Assembly: GCA_900320905.1 (NCBI GenBank)
Contig: ONTZ01000015.1
Location: 1-64,000, forward strand
DNA length: 64,000 nt
Origin: an uncultured Prevotella sp.
Lineage (GTDB): Bacteria > Bacteroidota > Bacteroidia > Bacteroidales > Bacteroidaceae
Direction: 5' to 3'
The translations under genes were made by a program, and so were the position numbers. Under the pieces are notes generated by a model, which was given only the letters and a program-made list of their open reading frames with translations, had not been told where the DNA came from and did not search any database. Position 1 is the first letter of the stretch, and every line of letters starts with the position of its first letter. Shown piece after piece: positions 53,176-62,398 of the stretch.

Positions 53176-53757
53176 ATGATTATGAAAAGAATTCATATAC
53201 TGTGGTTGGCTGTTGCTGCCATGTTGGTGATAGGTTGTGGCGAGAAGAAAAAAAGTGACGACATCATCGCTCCTAAGGCCGAGCAGCCCAAATTGCAGGC
53301 TCCTATCAAGATGCAGGTGTATTCACAGACAACAGATGTCAAGTGGCTCGATAAGAACTATCAGGTGGAAATCCGCCGTGTGCCGGACGACAGTCTCAAA
53401 ATGGTAAAGGATGAGACGGGACAGAAGTTTGTTGATAACCGTATTTACCTCATCATCATGCGTGCTGACGGTTCCGTATTCTTCAAGCGTGTCTTTACGA
53501 AGGCTGCCTTTGATGCCTTCCTTGACAACGACTATCGCCAGACAGGCATTCTGGAGGGACTGGTCTTTGACAAGGTGGAGGGTGCCAACCTTTTCTTTGC
53601 CGCCAGTGTCTGCCATCCCCAGACCGACGAGTATATTCCGATGGTGGTGTCTGTCAGCAGTCTGGGAGAAGTAGGTATTCGTCGTGATACCGATTTGGAT
53701 ACCTATGGCGATGGAAGTGTTCCCAGTGAAAATACTAACGACGAGGACCAGATATGA
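53176..53757 (+). CDS. DUF4738-like lipoprotein
   Basis: Protein of 193 residues with signal peptide and lipobox VIGC. The body (about 45-175) is a compact alpha/beta domain with NRIYLIIMRADGSVFFKRVF and a terminal acidic tail (SENTNDEDQI). The name DUF4738 is a recollection from Prevotellaceae annotations; the function is unknown. The stop overlaps the permease start (TGATG), so the two are co-translated. Confidence 0.65.
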   Translation: MIMKRIHILWLAVAAMLVIGCGEKKKSDDIIAPKAEQPKLQAPIKMQVYSQTTDVKWLDKNYQVEIRRVPDDSLKMVKDETGQKFVDNRIYLIIMRADGSVFFKRVFTKAAFDAFLDNDYRQTGILEGLVFDKVEGANLFFAASVCHPQTDEYIPMVVSVSSLGEVGIRRDTDLDTYGDGSVPSENTNDEDQI

Positions 53758-54833
53758 TGGAAGGACGTACGAAATATACATTTGACAATGTCATCAGGGG
53801 TATCCTCTGTGCGATAGTGATTACGGGTATCGTCATGCTACTCAACCGTCTGAGTGCTGTGCTGGTGCCGTTTTTCCTGGCGTGGCTGATTGCCTATCTG
53901 ATGTTCCCATTGGTAAAGTTTTTCCAATACCGTTGTCGGATGAAGTACCGCTTCGTTGGCATCCTTTGTGCTTTCCTTGTGGTGGGACTCGTGCTCACAG
54001 GAATCTTCATGTTGATTTTTCCACCAATCGTGGAGGAGACGATGCGGGTGAAAGATCTGTTGGTGGCGTATCTGTCGCAGTCGCAACTACTGAATAATAT
54101 CCCTGATACAATAGAGGACTTTGTGCGCAGTCACCTTACTGCCGAAGACATTAAGGGTATTGTCAGTCACGAGGGGTTCCTTGAAGGTGTAAAGGCTACC
54201 GTACCGAAACTCTGGGATGTCATAACCCAGTCTATCAGTATCGTGTCCAGTCTGTTCACGTTGACGATGGTTGTCCTTTATACCTTATTAATATTATTAG
54301 ACTACGAACGGCTCACCACTGGTTGGCCCCGTCTGTTGCCGGAGCGTTATCGTCTCTTTGCTACCCAGTTGGTTCGCGATGTAGAGGACAGTATGAACAG
54401 GTATTTCCGTGGTCAGGCTATGGTGGCTTTTTGTGTGGGTGTGCTTTTTAGTATCGGTTTCCTTATCATCGACTTCCCCATGGCTGTAGGCTTGGGCTTG
54501 TTTATCGGCCTGCTCAACATGGTACCTTATCTCCAACTCTTAGGTTTTGTGCCCACCATCTTGCTGGCTATTGTCAAGGCTGCCGAGACGGGACAGAATT
54601 TCTGGATGATTATGCTGTTGGCATTGATTGTCTTTGCCGTGGTACAGGCGATTCAGGATACGATCCTGACGCCGAAGATCATGGGTCATGTGACAGGCCT
54701 CAATTCTGCCATTATCCTGTTGTCGCTCTCCATCTGGGGGTCGTTGATGGGCATTCTCGGCATGATCATCGCCCTGCCAATGACCACGCTCCTTATATCC
54801 TACTATCAGAAATATATTGTTAAGAATAAATAA
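53754..54833 (+). CDS. AI-2E family transporter (PerM-like permease)
   Basis: Inner-membrane protein of 359 residues with about seven to eight helices, usual for the TqsA/PerM family. Family segments are RLSAVLVPFFLAWLIAYLM near the N-terminus, LDYERLTTGWPRLLPERYR in the middle and FVPTILLAIV with ILTPKIMGHVTGL in the C-terminal half. Members export or pass small molecules; the substrate here is unknown. It converges on the HAD gene with a 2-bp gap. Confidence 0.87.
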   Translation: MMEGRTKYTFDNVIRGILCAIVITGIVMLLNRLSAVLVPFFLAWLIAYLMFPLVKFFQYRCRMKYRFVGILCAFLVVGLVLTGIFMLIFPPIVEETMRVKDLLVAYLSQSQLLNNIPDTIEDFVRSHLTAEDIKGIVSHEGFLEGVKATVPKLWDVITQSISIVSSLFTLTMVVLYTLLILLDYERLTTGWPRLLPERYRLFATQLVRDVEDSMNRYFRGQAMVAFCVGVLFSIGFLIIDFPMAVGLGLFIGLLNMVPYLQLLGFVPTILLAIVKAAETGQNFWMIMLLALIVFAVVQAIQDTILTPKIMGHVTGLNSAIILLSLSIWGSLMGILGMIIALPMTTLLISYYQKYIVKNK

Positions 54834-54835
54834 AC

Positions 54836-55561
54836 TTATAACAGGGAAAGGTTGTGCCAGTTATCGCTGAATTCCTTCATTGTGGGGAATAGCAGGTCTG
54901 CATTCGCGTCTAAGAGTATCTGGGCTGGTAATGGACCGGTATTGACTGCAATGGTGAAAATCTTCGCCGCCACGCCAGCACGGACTCCTAAAGGTGCATT
55001 CTCTACGACAATGGCTTCGTAGGGCATTAGGTCTCCTGCTTTTTTCAGACCTACGAGATAAGGATCGGGATTGGGTTTTCCATGCTTTACATCGTAGGCT
55101 GTGGTGATGTGTTTCTCATCGACATATTCTTTGAAATCGCTGAGGATCCGTTGGATCAGTGGGCGTTGTCCGCTACCGGTCACCACGCCAATCTGGATGC
55201 CGTCGGATTGTATCTGATGCATGAGGTCAAGAACGCCTGGCATAATAGGGGCTTCCGACAGTGAATGGAAGATGTGACTCTTAACGTCATACATACGTTG
55301 GGCTTCGGCTTCGTCGATGTTGCGTCCCTGCTGTTTTTTCACCATCTGTCGAATAGTATCTACCCCTCGGGCACCCTCAGTGGCATAGGCATCATCAGCC
55401 GTCATCAAGATGCCGAACTGCGCCATAGATTGTTGCCAGGCGATGGCATGGTTGGGCATCGAGTCGTAGAGTACGCCGTCCATATCAAAGAGCACGGCTT
55501 TGGGGCGTAATACCTCAAAGCCGTGTCTTTCTAAGTATTTCCTTATCGCCAGATGATACAT
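54836..55561 (-). CDS. HAD-superfamily phosphatase / beta-phosphoglucomutase-like
   Basis: Protein of 241 residues. Motif I is LFDMDGVLYDS (about 24-34), motif II the Thr of GVVTGSGQR, motif III the Lys of HGKPNPDPY, motif IV the acidic VVENAPLGVRAG. A C1 cap lies between I and II. It dephosphorylates or isomerises a sugar phosphate, consistent with the pgi and gpsA neighbours. It is the last gene of the lysS operon. Confidence 0.82.
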   Translation of the reverse strand: MYHLAIRKYLERHGFEVLRPKAVLFDMDGVLYDSMPNHAIAWQQSMAQFGILMTADDAYATEGARGVDTIRQMVKKQQGRNIDEAEAQRMYDVKSHIFHSLSEAPIMPGVLDLMHQIQSDGIQIGVVTGSGQRPLIQRILSDFKEYVDEKHITTAYDVKHGKPNPDPYLVGLKKAGDLMPYEAIVVENAPLGVRAGVAAKIFTIAVNTGPLPAQILLDANADLLFPTMKEFSDNWHNLSLL

Positions 55562-55574
55562 TTTTATAGGTTCC

Positions 55575-55621
55575 CCTAGGCTATCCTAGGCAATCCTAGG
55601 ATTGCCTAGGAATTTCCTAAG
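55575..55621. repeat. decamer repeat CCTAGGNNNN in the pgi-HAD spacer
   Basis: CCTAGG at 55575, 55585, 55595 and 55605 with an exact 10-bp period, then CCTAAG at 55616. The last unit supplies the stop codon of pgi. The spacer is 55 bp. Confidence 0.9.
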
Positions 55622-56972
55622 ATTCCTTTGCGAGTCTTTCCTTGATTGCCTTGCTTTCAGTCTCATAGCCGGGTTTGTCGAGCAGGGCGAACATATTCTT
55701 CTTGTAAGCCTCAACACCGGGCTGGTTGAAGGGATTTACGCCAAGTACATTGCCACTGATGCCACAACCGATCTCGAAGAAATAGATGAGTTGTCCGAGG
55801 TAATACTCGTTGAGGCGAGGCATCGAGATGCGGATGTTAGGCACACCACCGTCCACGTGAGCCAGTTTGGTACCAAGTTCTGCCATCTTGTTTACCTCAT
55901 CCACACGTTTGCCAGCGAGGAAGTTCAAACCGTCGAGATTCTCCTCATCGCTGGGGAAGAGCAATTTCTTCTCAGGCTCCTCAACGCTGATAACCGTTTC
56001 AAAGATGGTGCGCTCGCCATCCTGGATCCACTGTCCCATGGAGTGCAGGTCGGTGGTGAAATCGACGCTGGCAGGGAAGATTCCTTTCTTGTCCTTACCT
56101 TCTGATTCTCCGTAGAGTTGCTTCCACCACTCACTCATAAAATGCAGTTTGGGCTGGAAGTTCACCATAATCTCAATTTTCTTGCCACTCTGGTAGAGTC
56201 CGTTGCGAACGGCTGCATATTGTGCAGCAGGATTCTCTGCAAAAGGAACATCAGGCGCACATGCCTTCTCCATATCCTGGGCACCAGCCACGAGTTCTTT
56301 GATGTTGAAACCGGCGCAGGCAATAGGGAGCAGACCCACAGGTGTCAGCACAGAGAAGCGGCCACCTACATTGTCTGGAATGATAAATGAGGCGTAGCCT
56401 TCCTTGTCGGCGCAGGTGCGGGCAGCACCTTTCTTGGCATCGGTAATGGCCACGATCACCTTCTTGGCTTCTTCTTTGCCGCGCTGAGCCTCACACTGTT
56501 TTTTCAACAGGCGGAAGGTGAGGGCGGTTTCGGTGGTAGTACCACTCTTGGAGATGTTGATTACACCGAATTTCTTGTCCTTCAGGTACTCAGTGAGTTC
56601 AAAGAGATAATCCTCTCCGATATTGTTACCTGCAAAGAGGATGGTCGGGTTCTTCTTATCGTTTACTAACCAGGCAAACGAATTGCTCAGTGCCTCAATC
56701 ACAGCACGGGCACCAAGATAACTACCTCCGATACCTGCGACGACAATGGCCTCGCAGTTAGCGCGCAGGGTGTCTGCACAAGCCTGCAGTTCGTCAATGA
56801 ATGCAGGTGTGATACTGGAGGGCAGATGAAGCCATCCTAAAAAGTCGTTACCAGGACATGTGCCCTCTTCAAGTGCCTTCTGAGCGGCCTTTACTTTCGG
56901 CTCGAAAGCCTCTACTGCGCCAGCCTCAAGGAAACAGGCGGCTTTTGTGATGTCTAATTTGATGTTGCTCAT
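55617..56972 (-). CDS. pgi: glucose-6-phosphate isomerase
   Basis: Cytoplasmic enzyme of 451 residues (the short bacterial form). [16 protein letters not shown] near residue 80-95 is a phosphate-binding segment, [12 protein letters not shown] follows, and [15 protein letters not shown] near 205-220 is the family signature 1 region. It interconverts glucose 6-phosphate and fructose 6-phosphate, linking fructokinase product from the fructan locus with hexose metabolism. It is 5 bp after gpsA. Confidence 0.96.
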   Translation of the reverse strand: MSNIKLDITKAACFLEAGAVEAFEPKVKAAQKALEEGTCPGNDFLGWLHLPSSITPAFIDELQACADTLRANCEAIVVAGIGGSYLGARAVIEALSNSFAWLVNDKKNPTILFAGNNIGEDYLFELTEYLKDKKFGVINISKSGTTTETALTFRLLKKQCEAQRGKEEAKKVIVAITDAKKGAARTCADKEGYASFIIPDNVGGRFSVLTPVGLLPIACAGFNIKELVAGAQDMEKACAPDVPFAENPAAQYAAVRNGLYQSGKKIEIMVNFQPKLHFMSEWWKQLYGESEGKDKKGIFPASVDFTTDLHSMGQWIQDGERTIFETVISVEEPEKKLLFPSDEENLDGLNFLAGKRVDEVNKMAELGTKLAHVDGGVPNIRISMPRLNEYYLGQLIYFFEIGCGISGNVLGVNPFNQPGVEAYKKNMFALLDKPGYETESKAIKERLAKES

Positions 56973-56977
56973 AGATG

Positions 56978-57973
56978 TTATCTAAATGAATCTGTTAATA
57001 GTTTAATTTCAATTTGTGGGGCGATACGTTCGTACAGGATATTGTAGACGGCATCGAGGATAGGCATGTTGACATGCCAGTGACGGTTGATTTCCTTCAT
57101 ACACTTCGTGCCGAAGTAGCCCTCGGCAATCATTTCCATCTCTATTTGGGCGCTCTTGACAGAATAGCCTTTTCCAATCATTGTACCAAAGGTGCGGTTG
57201 CGAGAGAAATTACTATAACCTGTCACAAGCAGATCGCCAAGATAGACGGAGTCGTAGGCGTTGCGCTCAATGGGATGGACGGCTTTCAGGAAACGGTTCA
57301 TCTCTTGTACGGCGTTAGCCATCAGTACAGCCTGGAAGTTGTCTCCGTACTTCAGACCGTTGCAGATACCTGCTGCAATGGCATAAACATTCTTAAGTAC
57401 ACTGGAATATTCGATGCCGATGACATCTGTCGACGTTTTGGTCTTGATGAATTCGCTGGCAAGCATATTGGCGAATGCTTGGGCTTTTTCACGATCGACA
57501 CAACCTACGGTGAGGTAGGATAGACGCTCTAATGCCACCTCCTCGGCATGCGAAGGACCACCGATACAGGCGAGGTTGTCGTAGGGCACATCGAACACCT
57601 GATGGAAGTACTCTGAACAGACGAGATTCTCGTCAGGAACAATTCCTTTGATGGCGGTAATGACGAATTTGTCGCGGAGCCGTGTCTTGAGTTTTTTCAG
57701 GTGACTCTTCAGGTAGGGCGAGGGTGTCACGAACACCAGTGTGTCGTATTGCTGTACGATGCGGTTGATGTCACTTTCAAAATGTATTTCGTTGATATCG
57801 AAATGTATACTGGTAAGATAGGCCGGATTGTGACCAAGACGGCGGAAATCCTCGATGCGGTCTTCACGACGCATATACCAACCAATGTGATGGGTATGAT
57901 CCACCACAATCTTGGCTATGGCTGTTGCCCAACTACCGCCACCGATGATTGCTATCTTACCACAGGAGTACAT
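56978..57973 (-). CDS. gpsA: glycerol-3-phosphate dehydrogenase [NAD(P)+]
   Basis: Cytoplasmic enzyme of 331 residues that makes glycerol 3-phosphate for phospholipid synthesis. The N-terminal [13 protein letters not shown] binds NAD(P); [11 protein letters not shown] and the catalytic Lys region [13 protein letters not shown] (about 198-210) are intact. It starts 55 bp after lysS, across a CCTAGG repeat spacer. Confidence 0.95.
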   Translation of the reverse strand: MYSCGKIAIIGGGSWATAIAKIVVDHTHHIGWYMRREDRIEDFRRLGHNPAYLTSIHFDINEIHFESDINRIVQQYDTLVFVTPSPYLKSHLKKLKTRLRDKFVITAIKGIVPDENLVCSEYFHQVFDVPYDNLACIGGPSHAEEVALERLSYLTVGCVDREKAQAFANMLASEFIKTKTSTDVIGIEYSSVLKNVYAIAAGICNGLKYGDNFQAVLMANAVQEMNRFLKAVHPIERNAYDSVYLGDLLVTGYSNFSRNRTFGTMIGKGYSVKSAQIEMEMIAEGYFGTKCMKEINRHWHVNMPILDAVYNILYERIAPQIEIKLLTDSFR

Positions 57974-57987
57974 AATCTCTCTTTGTT

Positions 57988-58033
57988 ACTAGGATATCCT
58001 AGGCTTTCCTAGGCATTCCTAGGGTGTCCTAGG
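57988..58033. repeat. decamer repeat CCTAGGNNNN in the lysS-gpsA spacer
   Basis: ACTAGG at 57988 then CCTAGG at 57998, 58008, 58018 and 58028, exact 10-bp period. The last unit contains the lysS stop codon. The spacer is 55 bp, the same as the one after pgi. Confidence 0.9.
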
Positions 58034-59816
58034 CTTGCGCCTTCTTTATCCACTCGGCGATTTCATCTACCGAGGGTTTCTGCATGTCCAACTTGTATTT
58101 CTTGACGATGTCGCCGATCTTCTGCTGAAGGCCTTGGGCTTTCTCGCCTACGATATTCTGGATGAGATTGAAACCAGCCTTGCGGAGCACTGGAACCCAC
58201 TCTTCAGCAACGCCGATCTCTGCCCATTCGGCAGGTGTGCTCTGAGGAATCTTCTTCTCAGGCTTCATCTGTGGGAACAGCATCACCTCGCCAATGGCGA
58301 ACTTGCCTGTGAGTAGCATTACCAGACGGTCGATACCGATACCGATACCAAACGTTGGAGGCATACCGTATTGCAGGGCACGAAGGAAGTCCTGATCGAT
58401 AATCATCGCCTCGTCGTCGCCCTTGTCAGCCAACTTCATCTGCTCTACGAAACGCTCCTCCTGGTCGATGGGGTCGTTCAATTCAGAATAGGCATTGGCC
58501 AACTCCTTACCATTCACCATCAACTCGAAACGCTCGGTGAGTCCGGGCTTAGAGCGGTGCATCTTGGTGAGGGGAGACATCTCAACGGGATAGTCGGTGA
58601 TGAAGGTGGGCTGGATGAAGGTACCCTCGCAGAACTCGCCAAAGAGTTCGTCGATGAGTTTACCCTTACCCATCGTCTCGTCGACATCCATACCTTTAGA
58701 AAGACAGAATGCGCGAATATCTTCTTCTGTCTTCCCATCGCAGTCGAAACCTGTCTTCTCCTTGATGGCATCGAGGATAGGCAGACGACGGAAAGGAGCC
58801 TTGAACGAGATGATGTTGCCATCGATCTCCACCTCGGGCTTGCCGTTGACAGCCGTACATATCTGCTCGAGCATATTCTCTGTGAAGGTCATACCCCAAA
58901 GCAGGTCCTTATAACTCACATAGAGTTCCATACAGGTGAACTCCGGGTTGTGGGTCTTGTCCATACCCTCGTTGCGGAAGTTCTTGCCCATCTCGTAGAC
59001 ACCCTCGAAGCCACCCACGATGAGGCGCTTCAGGTAGAGTTCGGTAGCGATACGCATGTACATATCCTGATTGAGCGCATTGAAGTGGGTGATGAATGGG
59101 CGGGCACTGGCACCACCTGCGATGTTCTGCAGGATAGGCGTGTCTACCTCTGTATAACCAGCATTGTCGAGAATACTGCGCAGGGTGCGGATGATAGTGG
59201 CACGCTTGAGGAAGGTTTCTTTGACACCTGCATTCACTACGAGGTCAACGTAGCGCTGACGATAGCGCAGTTCAGGATCGTCAAAGGCATCATAAACCTT
59301 ACCATCAGCATCCGTCTTGACCACCGGCAGCGGCTTCAGACTCTTGCTCAGTACCGTCATCTCCATCACGTGAACGCTGATTTCGCCCGTCTTGGTACGG
59401 AACACATATCCCTTCACGCCAATGAAGTCTCCTAAGTCGAGGAGTTTCTTATATACAATATTATATAAATCCTTGTTTTCGCCTGGACAGATGGAGTCAC
59501 GCTGTACATATACCTGGATACGTCCCTTCGAGTCCTGCAACTTCGCAAAGGCAGCCTTTCCCATGACGCTCTTGCTCATGATACGTCCGGCAATGCTCAC
59601 CATACGACTGTTTTCCGGTGTGGCTGTCTCACGTACATCGTTGCCCTCTTCATCTTTACCGATGACGGGCAGGTCCTCGAATTCATTAATGATATCTGTG
59701 CTCCATGCTGTTACGGGGAACTCGGCGGCAGGATAGGGATCGATACCCATTGCGCGCAGTTCTTGCAGACTCTGTCGCCTGCCGATTTCTTGTTCACTTA
59801 ATTCTAAAACGTTCAT
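58029..59816 (-). CDS. lysS: lysyl-tRNA synthetase, class II
   Basis: Enzyme of 595 residues. The N-terminal OB-fold anticodon-binding domain (about 60-180) is followed by the class II core with motif 2 FRNEGMDKTHNPEFT and motif 3 GIGIGIDRLVMLLTG. An extra C-terminal segment of about 75 residues (DIVKKYKLDMQKPSVDEIAEWI near the end) is a Bacteroidetes feature. The stop codon is part of the decamer repeat. It leads the operon lysS-gpsA-pgi-HAD. Confidence 0.96.
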   Translation of the reverse strand: MNVLELSEQEIGRRQSLQELRAMGIDPYPAAEFPVTAWSTDIINEFEDLPVIGKDEEGNDVRETATPENSRMVSIAGRIMSKSVMGKAAFAKLQDSKGRIQVYVQRDSICPGENKDLYNIVYKKLLDLGDFIGVKGYVFRTKTGEISVHVMEMTVLSKSLKPLPVVKTDADGKVYDAFDDPELRYRQRYVDLVVNAGVKETFLKRATIIRTLRSILDNAGYTEVDTPILQNIAGGASARPFITHFNALNQDMYMRIATELYLKRLIVGGFEGVYEMGKNFRNEGMDKTHNPEFTCMELYVSYKDLLWGMTFTENMLEQICTAVNGKPEVEIDGNIISFKAPFRRLPILDAIKEKTGFDCDGKTEEDIRAFCLSKGMDVDETMGKGKLIDELFGEFCEGTFIQPTFITDYPVEMSPLTKMHRSKPGLTERFELMVNGKELANAYSELNDPIDQEERFVEQMKLADKGDDEAMIIDQDFLRALQYGMPPTFGIGIGIDRLVMLLTGKFAIGEVMLFPQMKPEKKIPQSTPAEWAEIGVAEEWVPVLRKAGFNLIQNIVGEKAQGLQQKIGDIVKKYKLDMQKPSVDEIAEWIKKAQA

Positions 59817-59850
59817 GTCAAATATTCGAATATATGTGCTTAAGTGGCTG

Positions 59851-59858
59851 CAAAGTTA
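59851..59858 (-). promoter_or_regulatory. -7 box of lysS
   Basis: TAACTTTG on the minus strand, 34 bp before the lysS ATG. Confidence 0.6.
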
Positions 59859-59941
59859 ATAAATAATCCCGAAAAAAAAGTCTTTTGGGTAAATAAATGC
59901 AAAAAAAGATGCAAAGATTTGCATGGTTAGGAAAAAATGTT

Positions 59942-59949
59942 TATATTTG
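59942..59949 (+). promoter_or_regulatory. -7 box of the ROK-men operon
   Basis: TATATTTG, 44 bp before the first ROK start. The gap between lysS and this gene contains only these two divergent promoters. Confidence 0.6.
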
Positions 59950-59993
59950 CGACATAAAAACAACAAAATTATAAATAAGTCATTTAAAGTATA

Positions 59994-60986
59994 ATGGAAG
60001 TGGAAGCCGTTGATATGATAAAAACCCGTGTGGTGGGCATTGATGTTCGTGTTGAGAGGACTACATTTGCCGTGGTTGATATCCGTGGTGAGATTGTGGC
60101 ACAGGATTATTTTTCCACGACAGATTATCCTGATGTCAATGATTATGTTCAGGCATTGGCAGAAAAGGTACTGACCCTTGTTGAGGAGAACGGTGGCTTT
60201 GAGTCCATCCGCTCCGTTGGTATCAGTGCTCCGAGTGCCAGTTCCATCTCCGGTTGTATTGAGAATGCCGCCAACCTGCCTTGGAAAGGCGTCATCCCCT
60301 TGGCTGCCATGCTGAGGGATTGCATGGGATTGGCTGTGGCATTGGCAAATGATGCGCATATCACTGCCCTGGGTGAGAAAGCCTATGGCAGTGCCCACGG
60401 TATGAAGGACTTTGTGGTGGTGTCCATTAGTCATGGTGGTCTCGGCAGTTGCTTCTTCTCCAACGGGCAGCCTCATTTGGGCTATAACGGTTTTGCAGGA
60501 GAAGTGGGACATACCTGTGTGAAGGTGGATGGACGTGAGTGCGGCTGCGGGCGTAAGGGTTGTCTGGAAACCTATTGCGCAGAGAACGGCCTTTACAAGA
60601 CGGCAGAGGAATTGTTGGAAGAGAGCCAGAAACCGTCGCTGCTGAGAGACCTTCCGGAACTTAATATCGGTGCCATCGCCCGGTGCTGCGACAAGGGTGA
60701 TGAACTGGCTATCGAGGTGTTCCGTCGTACCGGTGAGATGTTGGGACTCGGACTGGCCAACTATGCCTCCATCCTGAATCCGGAGGCCATTATCCTGACG
60801 GGTGATATGATGCAGGCCGGAAAATGGCTATTGAAACCGATGCGTGATTCGTTCGACAGGCACGTGTTCCCTAATATCAAGAATACCACGCGTATTCTCG
60901 TATCCATCCTGAAAGAAGGTGAGCGAGATGTGCTTGGTGCCAGCGCCCTGGCATGGGATGTCAAGGAGTATTCATTATTCAAATAA
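59994..60986 (+). CDS. ROK-family sugar kinase 1 (divergent phosphate loop)
   Basis: Protein of 330 residues. VVGIDVRVERTTFAVVD (about 13-29) is the N-terminal phosphate-1 loop, ANDAH (about 119-123) holds the catalytic Asp, and the zinc-binding CGCGRKGCLE (about 182-191) is intact. The second phosphate loop reads SISHGGLGSC, with SHGG where ROK kinases have the GTG/GSG form, unlike the next paralogue (HIGSGLGSC). Kinase activity is therefore uncertain. It may phosphorylate glucose, mannose or N-acetyl sugars. It forms an operon with ROK 2 and the menaquinone genes. Confidence 0.82.
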   Translation: MEVEAVDMIKTRVVGIDVRVERTTFAVVDIRGEIVAQDYFSTTDYPDVNDYVQALAEKVLTLVEENGGFESIRSVGISAPSASSISGCIENAANLPWKGVIPLAAMLRDCMGLAVALANDAHITALGEKAYGSAHGMKDFVVVSISHGGLGSCFFSNGQPHLGYNGFAGEVGHTCVKVDGRECGCGRKGCLETYCAENGLYKTAEELLEESQKPSLLRDLPELNIGAIARCCDKGDELAIEVFRRTGEMLGLGLANYASILNPEAIILTGDMMQAGKWLLKPMRDSFDRHVFPNIKNTTRILVSILKEGERDVLGASALAWDVKEYSLFK

Positions 60987-61002
60987 CATAATCTACATTA
61001 CA

Positions 61003-61983
61003 GTGGAAGAGTTTAATATCAAAACAAGAGTTGTTGGTGTAGACATCAGCATGGAGCGTACGACCTATGCGATTGTGGATGTGCGTGGAAACATTATTGC
61101 CGAGGGGCATTTCGCAACACTCGACTATCCTGATGTAAACAATTACGTGACGGCACTGAGTGAGAAGATCGTGATGCTGGTAGAGGAGAATGGAGGTTAT
61201 GAGACCATTCGTTCCATCGGTATCAGTGCACCGAGTGCCAGTAACCTGTCCGGCTGTATTGAGAATGCAGCCAACTTGCCTTGGAAAGGTGTCATCCCTC
61301 TGGCAGCGATGATTCGCGACCGAATCGGACTGGCAGTAGGCTTGGCCAACGATGCGCATATCGCTGCTTTGGGAGAGTACGTATTCGGTAGTGCGCATGG
61401 TATGTCGAACTTCATCGTTATACATATCGGATCGGGATTAGGCAGTTGTTTTTTCAGCAACGGACGCGACCATAAAGGTGTACAAGGTTTCGCTGGTGAA
61501 TTGGGACATACCTGTGTCGTAGACGGAGGCCGCGATTGTGGCTGTGGTCATAAGGGTTGTTTGGAAACCTATACTGCCGCTAAGGGTATTGTGCAGACGG
61601 CTCGTGAAATGATGGCCGAGAGCGACAAGCCCTCACTGATGCGCGATATAGAGCATCTGTCGCCAAGGACTATTTCTGAATGTTGCGACAAAGGCGACGA
61701 GATGGCCATTGAAGTGTACCGCAAGACAGGTTATATGCTGGGTATTGGACTTGCCAACTATGCCTCCATCATCAATCCTGAGGCTATCATCTTGACGGGC
61801 GGCATCTCCCATGCTGGTCACTGGCTGCTCGATCCTACCTATGATTCGTTTGAGGCACATGTGTTCCCCAATATGCGTGGTCATGTGAAACTGTTATTGT
61901 CGAAACTCGATGACCGTGAGCGCGATGCCCTTGGCGCCAGTGCCTTGGCGTGGGAGGTTCCAGAATATTCATTGTTTAAATAG
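61003..61983 (+). CDS. ROK-family sugar kinase 2
   Basis: Protein of 326 residues starting at GTG 61003 (MEEFNIKTRVVGVD), the start that aligns with ROK 1; no in-frame ATG is near. VVGVDISMERTTYAIVD, the catalytic ANDAH, the phosphate loop IHIGSGLGSC and the zinc motif CGCGHKGCLE are all present. Strong similarity to ROK 1 over its full length shows a tandem duplication. It is most like Bacteroidales proteins called glucokinase, but the sugar is not proven. The menI gene follows after 1 bp. Confidence 0.83.
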   Translation: MEEFNIKTRVVGVDISMERTTYAIVDVRGNIIAEGHFATLDYPDVNNYVTALSEKIVMLVEENGGYETIRSIGISAPSASNLSGCIENAANLPWKGVIPLAAMIRDRIGLAVGLANDAHIAALGEYVFGSAHGMSNFIVIHIGSGLGSCFFSNGRDHKGVQGFAGELGHTCVVDGGRDCGCGHKGCLETYTAAKGIVQTAREMMAESDKPSLMRDIEHLSPRTISECCDKGDEMAIEVYRKTGYMLGIGLANYASIINPEAIILTGGISHAGHWLLDPTYDSFEAHVFPNMRGHVKLLLSKLDDRERDALGASALAWEVPEYSLFK

Positions 61984-61984
61984 A

Positions 61985-62398
61985 ATGGATGTAGAGAGAA
62001 TCAACGAGATTATCAACGCGAAACCGAATTTGAGTACCGCTCTCGGCATGGAGTTTATCTCCACACCCGAGGGCGATACATGTATGGCCCGTATGAAGGT
62101 CGATGAGCGTAACCGTCAGCCTTTCGGCTTCCTGAGTGGCGGTGCCTCATTGGCACTGGCAGAGAATGTGGCGGGTGTCGGCTCCTCTGCACTCTGTCCT
62201 GGATGTGCCTGTGTGGGTATTGAGGTCAGCGGCTCTCATGTGAAGGCTGTGGGGGAGGGTGATACCGTGACGGCTTTTGCCCGTCTGTTACATCAAGGCA
62301 CCACGCTCCATGTGTGGAATGTAGATATCAAGGACACGTCGGGCGACTTGATCTCGAATGTCCGTGTCACCAATTATATCATCAAGCAGAAAAAATAA
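61985..62398 (+). CDS. menI: hotdog thioesterase, probable 1,4-dihydroxy-2-naphthoyl-CoA hydrolase
   Basis: Protein of 137 residues with the PaaI-type hotdog fold. The segment FGFLSGGASLALAENVAG (about 43-60) contains the catalytic Glu; the His of the usual HGG is Ser here. A thioesterase directly before menF and menD fits the DHNA-CoA hydrolase step of menaquinone synthesis. The assignment is by context and family; PaaI members also act on other acyl-CoAs. Its stop overlaps the menF start by 1 base. Confidence 0.75.
   Translation: MDVERINEIINAKPNLSTALGMEFISTPEGDTCMARMKVDERNRQPFGFLSGGASLALAENVAGVGSSALCPGCACVGIEVSGSHVKAVGEGDTVTAFARLLHQGTTLHVWNVDIKDTSGDLISNVRVTNYIIKQKK

Noticed and set aside
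55575..58033. CCTAGG repeats as a CRISPR array
   Set aside because: The units are 10 bp with 4 variable bases, far too short for repeat and spacer, and no cas genes are present.
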